DNA of 64,000 nucleotides, taken from contig CP114487.1 of NCBI GenBank assembly GCA_027186245.1, positions 1,989,501 to 2,053,500 on the forward strand. Direction: 5' to 3'. A program made the translations under genes and the position numbers. Under the pieces are notes generated by a model. The model did not search any database. It was given only the letters and a program-made list of their open reading frames with translations, and was not told the DNA's origin. Of this stretch, positions 15,888 to 26,222 are shown in pieces. Source of the DNA: Coriaria nepalensis (taxonomy: Eukaryota > Streptophyta > Magnoliopsida > Cucurbitales > Coriariaceae). Positions within the stretch are counted from its first letter, which is position 1. Each line of letters opens with the position of its first letter.

Positions 15888-18800
15888 CTAAACTACAACC
15901 AATTTTTTGTCCTTAAAACTCTCAAATTTAATGTACTTATACCACCTAGCACAAACAACATAGACCATAAGATCAACAGTTGTCAAAGCAGCCAACAGAA
16001 AGTAAAACCTATCTAGATGCCCTTTATTCAAATTCACAGGAATCCACCCAGGCATTTCATCTCCAGCAGAAATCTTCATCACAATCATAACTAAGAAACT
16101 GCTGACGTAATTTCCGAACGATATTGACATCATGCAAAGTGCACTGCCAAAGCTTTTTAACCTGTCGGGTGCTTTCCCGTTAAAGAACTCAAGTTGTCCA
16201 ACATACATGAATACCTCAGATGCTCCGACTAGAACATACTGTGGTATCTGCCACAGTATGCTCAGACAGCTTGTCGTCTCACCTTTGTTTACATATTTTA
16301 GTCTTAGGCATTCTATGATGCCAGCTGAAACCATGGCTGTTATTGCAATGACGAGACCAATCCCCATTCTTTGGAGCTCAGTTAGACCCTTCGGTTTGTT
16401 GCTCGCTCGAATGAATATCGGGTTGATGACTCGCTGGTAAAGGAATATGAAAAATGCGACACTAAGAATGTCGAAGCTTGACATGCTGGCCGGAGGAATG
16501 TGAAAGGTGGAAATCGTGGTTTTCATGGCAACGCCTTGTTCGACAAAGAGAGATGCCGTTTGTGTGAAAACTACTGAGTAGAGAATGGTGCACAGCCAAA
16601 TAGGAAGAAGTCTTATTATGCATTTTACTTCTTCTACTTGACTGATTGTGCATACACGCCATGGATTGCGGATGATGTCTTTGTTTGTGATTTGGTCGAA
16701 CTCCTTCGAAGTGATTAATGCTGCTTTGTCCAAGAATCTGGAATATACATGGTTATCAACAAAATTGTGACACACACATTCTTAGTTTTATGTAATGTAA
16801 CGAAAATTGAGGTAAACTATAGCTAATTAATACATAATCACTAAACTCTTACTTGAATCCTTGTGTGTGAAGTATCTTCCTTGAAGCATTCTTGCCACAA
16901 TCCTTGTCATCTTCCTCAAATAGATCTTCTTCACTATTAGGCAAAGTCTTAACTTTCCATTTCCTCATTGCGGCAACCACCACTTGACAAAACCTTGCAA
17001 GAGGATTGCCTTTAGGTGTGAAGTGCCTATATCTAGGGGTTCCACAAAGAAACAAGACCAAAGCCAAAGTTGCAGATCCAGTGGAAGCCCAAAACCCTAA
17101 TGCCCAAATTCCTTCATCCTCAAAATAACCAAGGACAGTGTTTGAAAAGAGGGTGCCCAGACTCAAAGCCAAGTAGAAGTAGCTGAAGAAGGCTACCTTT
17201 AAATTCCCTTCTTCGGGGTCCTCTTCATCAAACTGGTCTGCCCCAAATGTAGCTATGGTAGGTTGGTACCCTCCATTTCCTAGGGCAATTAGGTAAATTG
17301 ATAGGTTGAAGAGTGCAATCTCTAAAGAAGAATGGGATCCACATGGAGTTAGTTCATCACCACAAGCTTTAGGCCTCAATAAGAATATATATGATGTTAG
17401 GGACAGTGAGACCAATCCCTGTCAATAAAATTTGACAATATCTCATAAGTATCTACGTATCTTCCGTGACATCTCCTAATTAGATAAAATGATTCAGTTA
17501 GCAATCTTTCCAACTCAATAAAGTGGCCGAAACATGTTTATATATTCTCGATAAATTTTCACAATGGTACTAGAAATTAATGAATTACATACAAAGACAA
17601 AGATGGCTTGGAAGATGGCACAAGTCTTGTATCTACCCCAATAGGAGTCGCTAAGGAATGCACCCAGAAGAGAGAAAATGTAAACCGTTCCGGTCCACTT
17701 GCTGACATTGTTAGCAGCCTCGGCATTGTCTTGACCCACCACCCTCGTCAGAAACAACACCAAATTCACTCCTACTCCAAAGAATGCCAACGTTGCCAGC
17801 CCCTGGTTCACTGCATGCACAATATTGCACATTTAGCTAATTAGTTAATTAACTCATATATGTTTCTTTCTCTTATTCAATTGCTAAGTTAACAAATACA
17901 TATATACCTAGGATCAAAGTTGCAGCAAACCATGTTCCAGTTGTGGCTCGAACAGCTGGAAGACCGTTCCGATCGACGGCTCCATCGAGTGTATAAACTT
18001 CTATTTGGCTCTTGGTCGTCTTTTTGATGATCTCTGTTGGAGTGTTCATCTGGAATTGAAAGTTAAACAGTTTGTGAATTAATATATTTTTTTTTTCATT
18101 TCATTTTTGTAAGCATGATTAATCATCATCAGTACCTACGTGATTCTGTTGACTGACTGCTACTCAAAAAAATTAGCTCAAAATTACTTTAATCAGTGTT
18201 TCTTCGCTCTCTAAATTACGCAGACTGGTTTTCCCTACTTTAGTTGCAACTGAAGTACGCAAATCACTCGACTTACAGACAAACAAACAAACAAAAAAAA
18301 AAAGAAACTTGGAAAAGCAAACAAAGTCCGTATTCACTTTCAATTATATATATATATATAGCATAGGTTCTGTAACACTTCTTTTTACACTATTTTTAGT
18401 CGATTAAAACTAATCTAATGATCAATTTTAATCCACTTAAACTAAAACTAAAATTATGACTGTTCCTCAACAAGCATAGCTCTCTCTCTACTCTCTCCTT
18501 CATGCTTTCTTTCTATCCTTAAGTGCCACTGCTTCCTCTCTCCTCTCTACCCTTTCTTCAAACCCTTTTGACAACCACTCTTGGGCTTTGAATTCAGAAA
18601 TTATGTCGAATTCAACTGGGGGCTAACGACCCAGATGAAATTCTTGCAGCTAGCTAATCCCGATGCCGTAGCCAACTGCATCATTTGTGAAGATGAGATC
18701 GCGTTCATGAACCCAAATATATTTGTTAAGGAATCAGTTTATCCAGCTTGTTGTCTAACCATTGTAGACAAGATTCTATTGTGATTCCACATGCACTGTC

Positions 18801-19366
18801 TACCTCCTCTCTGTATTTTACTATCTAATGACAAAATTATAGGCCCTTTTGCTCATACTTGCATCTTGTCAAATTTTTGCTTGAAATATAACAACTCTTG
18901 TTGATCAAATTCTTCCAATGAGTTTATCAAGATCCCATTAAAATTCTACCAAGATGAAAGGTTTTCCTTTGGGAAAACAGACCAATCATCCGCATCGCAA
19001 TTAGCTTGAGCAATATTAGCATGCAATTTGGGTCCTATGAATTCTAATGGGTTGCTCAAAATTCGGTAGGAAAAACTCATTTGAATCACCTTCAAATGAA
19101 GAAGATTGAGCCAGAGAGAGTGATAACAAGCCAAGCCAAAACCAGTACTAGTCCCACTGTATATGGTATGAAACACACCAAGCGCAGAAGGATAGAGAGA
19201 TTGGGAGAGGAGAGAGAGAGAGAGCTATGCTTGTTAAGAGATTTTAACTTTAATGGATTAAAATTGACCATTAGATTAGAAGTATATATATATATATATA
19301 TATTATGTAGCTATATATAAACAAGATTTCACTAACCTCGTGGTCGCAAACACTTAAACAAGCCAT
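15888..19366 (-). CDS. NRT1/PTR family transporter, NPF7-type, tandem copy 1
   Basis: MFS transporter of the plasma membrane, closest by eye to Arabidopsis NPF7.2/NPF7.3 (NRT1.8/NRT1.5), which act in xylem nitrate/potassium exchange. Exons are 19366-19337 (MACLSVCDHE), 18049-17908, 17810-17593, 17418-16853 and 16737-15888. Phases close exactly into 601 aa with about 12 membrane helices. Family landmarks are VGQDNAEAANNVSKWTGTVY, FLSDSYWGRYKTC, GNGGYQPTIATFGADQFDEE, FKFLDKAALIT, and PPASMSSFDILSV. The TM1 proton-coupling ExxER motif is absent and reads NQGLATLAFFG, as in NPF7.3. The FYLALSLGTL segment departs from the more usual NLGSL kept in copy 2. Exon 2 also begins with ATG, so an alternative start skipping exon 1 is possible. 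Intron 1 (about 1.3 kb) contains a foldback insertion absent from copy 2. Confidence 0.94.
18395..19285. mobile_element. Foldback/TIR element inside intron 1 of NPF copy 1
   Basis: The sequence from about 18407 (ACTAATCTAATGATCAATTT onward, running to CAAGCATAGCTCTCTCTCT at about 18471) recurs as reverse complement at about 19195-19282. The arms are about 80-100 bp with few mismatches. Internal parts of both arms also look weakly related in inverted orientation. The corresponding intron of NPF copy 2 lacks it, so it inserted after the duplication or was lost there. Each arm holds a short open stretch of unknown origin, but I see no transposase. Confidence 0.7.
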
Positions 19367-19467
19367 TGCAGAGTTCTTAATAGAGGTCAAGGTGAAATGA
19401 TTTAGCAGAGAAATGTGGCATGCAGAAGAGATAGTGTGATCCTCTAGGCATATGCATCGATGTTTAC

Positions 19468-19475
19468 ATATATAG
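19468..19475 (-). promoter_or_regulatory. Probable TATA box, NPF copy 1
   Basis: CTATATATG on the minus strand lies about 105 bases upstream of the NPF copy 1 ATG. An equivalent element sits at the same relative place in copy 2, within an otherwise well-conserved promoter. Confidence 0.55.
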
Positions 19476-19535
19476 AAGAAGGGAAAGGGAAGCAGTACTA
19501 AAGCAAAAGGCGTGATTCACTGTAGAAACTGAAAA

Positions 19536-19543
19536 TGACGTAC
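19536..19543. promoter_or_regulatory. Conserved ACGT-core site (TGACGTAC), NPF copy 1 promoter
   Basis: TGACGTAC lies about 170 bases upstream of the ATG and is preserved 173 bases upstream of the ATG in copy 2. ACGT-core sites bind bZIP factors; the function here is inferred from conservation between the two copies only. Confidence 0.35.
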
Positions 19544-21008
19544 TTTAACTTATTATGGATGAAAGATAGGTGGATACACTAGGCCAATCAAAAGAAACGT
19601 GACCCTGTTGAAGTATTGAGTACATGATACGGTCAAGCTTTAGCTTGATTCACGACCAACAACGTGGCAAAACTAGTTAATGACGCTGTCTTGCTTTGAT
19701 CACTTTGAATTGAGTTGGCTATGATTATGACTAGTAGGATCTTTGTATGGTTTTCATCTTAACGTAAGCTAGGTTAAAATCGTCATTGCTTTTAGGCTTG
19801 TTTTTGGAAGCTAATTCGGGATTGTACGTGGAAAGCCATTTTAGATGTTGATAAAGTTACCTCTAATTGAAGGCAAATTAAGGAAGCACTAGCTAGCACT
19901 AAAAACGTGATATAGTATAAACACTATATTAGGGCAAAAATAATATATATGGCTACTTCAAATCTCGTGTTTATTGATCATCAATGGGTTACTTGTAGTT
20001 TGCTTGTTCTTCCGGATTATGTTGATTTTTTTTCGGAATTCTTGCTCCTTTACTTAATAAGCTGTCTTTTTGGTCTCTTTTAGTTAATGAGCTCTAGTTT
20101 GGTTTCTTTTTAGCTAAAAGAGATAATGCGGTGTCATTGATCACCACATCGATTATTTGGTTTTATTAGCCCATGTGCCTTTTTCTCTCTTACTATTTCT
20201 TACGTGTAAGTTGATATCCATGCATGCTGCATGGGACCTACTACGTAACGTGAAAATCAACGGCTTGTATTCAATTGCTTTTTGTAATCCACTTGGGTGG
20301 GCATTAGTGTTTATATAAGCAAAATTGGATATATCATGTGACACGTATCATGGTACGTATCTTATTAGGAATCTGAATCAATGCCGATCAAATAGGCTAA
20401 GAGTTATGACTTGTTCTTAAGAGATCCGACCATTGAATTACTGTCAAGTCATTTAATGAAAGGGAAAATATCACGGCTCGATTCTTAGCCATAAATATGG
20501 ATTGTGGCTTGTTTTAACCGTGTAATGCTTAAGCGTCAAAGTGAAAAAATAAAATAAAATAAACAAAAAAAAAAATTTGAAAAATGAAAAATGAAAATCG
20601 TGAAATTCTTTTGAGGAGAAGAGGAACCCTAAACTTTGAAAGGGATATGATTCGCAATTTACATTTAACCCGATAGAAAAGGGGATGGCGATCGGGAGAA
20701 GGGAGAAGGGGGTAAAAGGGAAAATCAATTTTTAATCTGTAAAGGGAGAAACAGGATCACAGATTTTGAGAAAAAATCTAGAGAAGAATGCTAGAGGTGC
20801 ATCGAAGTCAGGAAATAGCTACATAAAACAAGAGATTATGGTTTTGTTGTAGTTGATGAAGATGATGAAAAGTTTTGTTCTAATTGAAATCTTGCAACAT
20901 GTAAGTATCTCTTTCTCTGTATCTATAAGTCGCACTGTCGAGGATTCATTAACAGAAGGCTAGTATGGAATTTGCCAGGTGTTTCTTGGATCTACATCTT
21001 ACGTATTA

Positions 21009-21231
21009 AGCAGCGACTTGATCGTTTCTGAAAGCGGCGAGAAAGCTCCTAACGTTGTTTACAGTAGCAAGGTTCGTAACAATCGCTTGGTCGCCATTAA
21101 GCGTTTCTCCAAGCTTTCATGGCCTGACCCTCACCAGTTTGTGGTAATACTAAGATTTTTATGAGATTTTGACTGTACTTGTAGAGTGTTATTTATGTAA
21201 ACGAGATGATGTGATAACTTAGACACGGTAT
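21009..21231 (+). pseudogene. Truncated BSK fragment (unit 1 counterpart of the BSK2-like gene)
   Basis: Bases from about 21009 to 21144 are nearly identical to part of exon 2 of the intact BSK gene (from SSDLIVSESGEKAPNVVY to DPHQFV). The first part of that exon and exon 1 are missing; an unrelated sequence with TTTCTTGGATCTACATC precedes the homology. Homology continues into the intron (TGTTATTTATGTAAAC...GATGATGTGAT) with an internal deletion of roughly 100 bases, and then stops next to the copia LTR. No downstream BSK exon follows. It is a non-functional duplicate fragment. Confidence 0.88.
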
Positions 21232-21643
21232 TGTTAGAATTTCTTATTGCTCGGATGTATGAGAGCTTAGGAAATCAAGAACATCAAATAAGAAAGAATA
21301 GGTTAGTGTAATTTAAAAAATTCAATCTATTTTTCATTCATCAACCAAAGCTTAAATACAATAATTTGGAAGTATATAAACAGTAACATTTAATGGTAAC
21401 TCTACAACTGAGACAATTAACAATCCATCAACTAGTATAATTACAACACTTAACATCATAAGAATTCAATCTAAAATTTAAGGAAATTTAAAATTTCTAC
21501 CTATTTGTTTTAGGAATGACATGATAATTCCCAAAGTATCAAAATAAATGACAACTTCATTCTATCAGTTCATGACGCTCCTATGGACTTGAGACATCAA
21601 TTTTCGCTTAGTGAAAGCAAAAAAATTAGTCGTTAGGATCCCA
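21232..21643 (-). repeat. 3' LTR of the copia element
   Basis: This is the left copy on the + strand, beginning TGTTAGAATTTC and ending near GGATCCCA. It is matched along its length by 25200-25612 with many substitutions and small indels. Confidence 0.85.
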
Positions 21644-24600
21644 AACTAGCCAATCACTATCAACATAGCCTTCTAAATTCAATTCACCTTCCTCAAATAG
21701 GATCCCAAACTTCCTTATTCCATTCAAGTATTTATGCACCTTTTTTGCAATAGCCATATGCACTTAAGAAGCATTATGCATCTGGAAAGCATACTTATAG
21801 ATTGCATAATATTTGGCCTCGAGGTTGTGAGATACATTATATCTCCAATCATGTTTCTATGAAGTGTCTCATCTACTTTCTTAGCTTTATCTTCTTTGCT
21901 TAACCTTTCATTTGCTGCTATAAGACTTGAAACATGATTTCTTTTTTCGATTTTAAACTTCTTCAACAATCCATTTACATACTTCTCCTTAAAGATGAAG
22001 ATCCTATTTAACTGCTGGTATACCTCCATTCTCATTTTAAAAAAAACTCATTAGACTAAGATCAGTCATCTCAAACTCCAATTACATAATCTTCTTGAAC
22101 TCTTTTACTAGCTCAAGTTTTGATCTTGCAACAAGTAAATCATCTACATAAAGAGAGATGATAAGGAAAATTTGACCTAATTGCTTGACATATAATGTTG
22201 GATCACTATCACTTCTGTTCAATCTTACTTTGCACATGTGATCATCAATTCTAAAATATCAAGCTCCAGAAGCCTGTTTAAGGACATTGAGAGCTTTTTT
22301 CAATTGATAGACCTTGTCTTCTTCTCCTTTGACTATAAAGCCATAAGGTTGCTCTACCAAGACCTTTTTTTCAAGAACTTCATTTAAGAAGACAAATTTG
22401 ACATCCATTTAGTGTATGGACCATCTTTTCCTTGAAGCTAAAGTAATTAGCACCTTGATTGTGTCTAGCCTAGCCATAGAAGCAAAAGTATATGTATAGT
22501 GCACTCCATATTGTTAACAAAATCTCTTAACAACTAATCGAGCTTTATACTTGCTAATTGTACTTTCTGGATTGAGCTTCAATTTAAAAATCCACTTTGA
22601 CCCAATTATTTTCTTCTTTTCAGGTTTATCAATCAGAATCCAAGTTTGATTCTTTTTTATTATTTCAATCTCCTTTTTCATTGCTTTCCTCAAAAGCTTA
22701 TTGCTTTCTACCTTTTCATAGCATCTTGGTTTAGAGTGCCAAGTTGCATCTCTAATATACATCTTCTAAGCTCCTAAACCTTAGATTTAGAGGTTCTTCA
22801 TCATAGTCATGATCTATTTCTGGTTGAGAGGTTATAATTTGATTTTCTTATGGAATCTCCATTAGCTCTTCACAAGTGATATCTTCATCCCATTTGTAGG
22901 TTGCTTGCTCATCAACTTCAACACTACTCGCCATAGAATTCTTCTTAGAGTTTGGATGTTAAACCCTGTACCATTTGTTGTCAGTGCTATAGCCAATCAA
23001 CACTCTCTTTTTTTCCTTAACTGAGAGTTTGTCTCTCTTGGCCTCCGGAATGTGTGTAAAGCAAACATATCCAAAGATCTTGAGATGAGATACTGATGGT
23101 TTAAGCTTACTCCAAGCTTCATAGGGAGTCTTATCTTCAACAATCTTGATAGGCAGCCTATTGAGTAAATAAATAGTTATAGAGGCCGCCTCAGCCCAAA
23201 ATCTTTTTGGCATCTTTTTCTCATTTAGCATGCTTATCACAATCTCTATAATGGTTCTATTTTTCATTTTAGAAACCTTATTCTATTGTGGAGTGTTAGA
23301 AATGTTGAATTGATGTTTGGTCCCTTCTTCACAATAGAGCTTGAATTTTGCTGATGTGCATTCCTCTCTATTGTCTGTCCTTGAAGTCTTCAACTTCTTT
23401 TAACTATGGACTTCTACAAACTTCTTAAACTTTACAAAGGTTGTGAATACCTCTAACTTTTCCTTAATGAAATAAATCTAGCAATATCTAGATAGATCAT
23501 CAAAAAAATTGTGAAATACTTACATCCATTTAATGATGCTTCTTTGAATAGTCCACATACATTTGAGTGGACTAACTCCAGTTTGGTTTCAGCTTTAAAA
23601 GCTTAATTCCTTGGAAATGACTTTCTCTTTAATTTCTCAAACTGACAGTTTTTACAAATTTGTTCTATAGTCTGAACTAGAGGAAGACCCTTAATTATTC
23701 CTTTTGAGCTTAAACTTTGAGTGGCTCTGAGATCAAAGTGGACAAACCTTTTATGTTAGATTTTTACTTCATCACTCTTGCACCTTAATGCTTGATGGTC
23801 TCATTTCACAGAGAAACTGTTGTGACAGATTGAGACTTTGGCTATCTCTTTTTTCTTCGAGTCCATGATGGTGCAGTGTTCTTGTAAGAACACAAGTGTG
23901 AGTCAATTCTTCATTAACTGGCGAACACTCAGATGGTAATAGCTCAACTCAGGTATATAAAATACATTTGAAATGAGCCTTTTATCCTTTTTTTTTTGTC
24001 TTCTTGTTATTGTCCCCTTCCCTTTGGCTTTGACCATTTCTCCATTTCCTAATATTATTGAGTAGTAAAAATTTTGTCCATACTCTTGAGCAGACTTTCA
24101 TCAAAAGTCATGTGATTTATATAACCACTATTGATTAACCAATCGTGCTTTGTTTTCTTTTTCTTGATCATTTCTCTAACCATAAACAAATGCTCATCTT
24201 TTTTCTATCATCCTCATCTTCTTCTTCCATAACATTAGCTTGCTGAAACCGTGCTATGGCTTTTCCTGCATTCTTCATTCTACAATCCTTCTGAATATGA
24301 TCAAATAGCTTGCAAAAGTTACATTGTGGCTTTTCTTTCCAATAACATGTCTTTTCAGTGTGATTTTTCCTTTTGTAGATAGAGAAAGAATGATGTTTTT
24401 TCTTTTCGAAACCACTTGAACTGCTTGATTGGTTTCCTTTCCATGCTTCAGCATTTTGCTTGACTTGAAAAGCACCTTTAATCTCCCCATCTTTCTACTT
24501 TGAATGTCTTTATTCATTTTCTTCCAAAGATTCAGTCAGTTTTGTCATTGTTAGATATCCAAGTGTTCTGCTTTCTTCTATAACATCGATCTTAGAATCA

Positions 24601-25185
24601 AATCTTGCTAGTATACTCACCAACATCTTGTTCACCATCATTTTCTCAGTGACATTTTCTCCAAACAACTTCATTTGGTTTGAAATTTCCATCATCCTTT
24701 CTGCATAGTCTTTGATGGGCTCATTGTCCTTCTTCTTCAGCCTCTCAAATTCACTTTTGAGATTAAGTAGCTTCATGCTTCTTACTCTTTTTGTACCGTA
24801 GAACTTAGTTTCTAGCTTGTATCAAGCTTCTTTGCCAGTCTTGTGCCAATAATTCTAGAGAACAATTTGTTATCTAAGGCTAATTGAATCACATATAGAG
24901 CTCTACCATTATTCTACTTCTTTATCTTATGTTGCTTGATCTGTTCTAGAGTGAAGTTTGTTTCTTTATCCGGTAGTTCATAATCACCTTTAACTTAATC
25001 ATAATCCAAAAGCATTTAAGTAAGTGACCATTCTTGTTGACCAGAAATCATATCCTTCACCATTAAAGACTTGTGGTGAAGGCAGGCTCACTCCATTGGT
25101 CGCCATAGTGAGATCTGTAAATTTGTATAAGTGGGATTAGAAGAAAGTTTTTTTTTTTTTTGAGTTATAAACTCACATATGAACT

Positions 25186-25199
25186 GTGCTCTGATACCA
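25186..25199 (-). other. Copia primer-binding site (initiator tRNA-Met)
   Basis: TGGTATCAGAGC on the minus strand, immediately inside the 5' LTR, is the classical plant copia primer-binding site and fixes the element's orientation. Confidence 0.9.
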
Positions 25200-25612
25200 T
25201 ATTAGAATTTCTTATTGCTTGGATGTATGAGAGCTTAGGAAATCAAGAATGGAATAGGAAAGAACATGAAAGTGTAATGCTAAAAAATTCAATCTATTTT
25301 TCATTCATCAATCAAATCTTAAATACAAGAACTTGGAAGTACATAAATAGTAAAACATTTAATGGTAACTCTACAACTAAGACAACTAACAATCCATTAA
25401 CTGGCATAGCTACAACACTTAACATCATAAGGATTCAATCTGAATTTCCAGGAAATCTGAAATTTCTACCTACATGTACTAGGAATGATATGGCAACTCC
25501 CAAAGTACCAAAACAAATGGCAAACTTCATTCCATCAGTTTGTGATGCTCTTGAGGACTTGAGACATCAATCTTCACTTGTTGGAAGTAAAAAAACTAAC
25601 TGTTAAACTCCA
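25200..25612 (-). repeat. 5' LTR of the copia element
   Basis: This is the right copy on the + strand, starting TATTAGAATTTC (first TG mutated) and ending near AAACTCCA. It pairs with 21232-21643. Confidence 0.85.
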
Positions 25613-26222
25613 TTAAAAGCACCTCTATTCTTAAAATAGAAAAATATAGCATTATCTGTAAATGAGACTTCATCTAAGAATTTATTAAACCAAAACACTT
25701 TATTCTTCTTTAGACATGTTTACACCGATCTGGGGAAATTTTTTGCAAATTGGTCAATGCCGGAAATGACCCCAACCGAAAATTCAACTTTTATAATGGG
25801 AAGGCAATTAAGTCACCTTTAAACAGGTACAAGGTACCTTATTGAACTGTTACAATATCTGATTGGTACAACACGAACCGCTCATTATCTCTCTCATCAT
25901 GTGTCCAGATCATGAAATTTCTTTTGTTACCAGAATGTTCTCTCTCTCTATAAGTTAACAATCAAATCATTAATAGTTAGGATGCTTAGATGTGATCACA
26001 TCCAAGTTCCTTGAAACGGGCAGCTTGCCCTTTACACACGAGCGATTGTGCCAAAGTAAGGACAATTGATGTAGGTAGGCGAAATCAACCATAGCTTATA
26101 GGCAATATCACAAATTATTCTTACAACATGCATAAATCTTAGGCTCAATTAGAAAAATGAAAAAGACAATGCATCAAAAGCATCTCCCCAATTTCATCGC
26201 CACTATGATCACACTCTACTTC
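25613..26222. other. Junction region and 3' flank of NPF copy 2
   Basis: About 330 bases after the LTR (25613-25940) match neither the BSK gene nor the NPF flank by eye, and probably contain the duplication junction. From about 25943 the sequence matches the NPF copy 1 downstream flank. No gene is seen. Confidence 0.5.

Larger units (their letters stand above)
19367..21008. other. Upstream region of NPF copy 1 (duplicated unit)
   Basis: From the NPF start to about 20345, large parts are recognisably duplicated at 29308-30000 and again at about 32150-32370, for example the ACCACATCGAT...TTTGGTTTTATTA stretch at 20145 and 32168. In copy 2 these parts are separated by an insertion. From about 20500 to 20980 there is AG-rich sequence without a supportable gene. 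Confidence 0.55.
21232..25612 (-). mobile_element. Degenerate Ty1/copia LTR retrotransposon
   Basis: Two direct repeats of about 410 bp (21232-21643 and 25200-25612) flank internal pieces in copia order on the minus strand. These are gag (24776-24510), a CX2CX4HX4C zinc knuckle (about 24330-24280), an integrase C-terminal part (FWAEAASITIYLLNRLP, 23267-22959), the start of reverse transcriptase (KWIFKLKLNPE, 22762-22514), the YVDDLL active-site region (about 22131-22158) and the RT/RNase H end (22035-21724). A primer-binding site complementary to initiator tRNA-Met lies just inside the right-hand LTR. Stops and frameshifts break every domain, and the LTRs have diverged. I could not match a target-site duplication. 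Confidence 0.93.

Noticed and set aside
16132..16662. Overlapping frames within NPF exon 5
   Set aside because: Shadows of the NPF coding frame; the same shadows appear at the equivalent place in copy 2.
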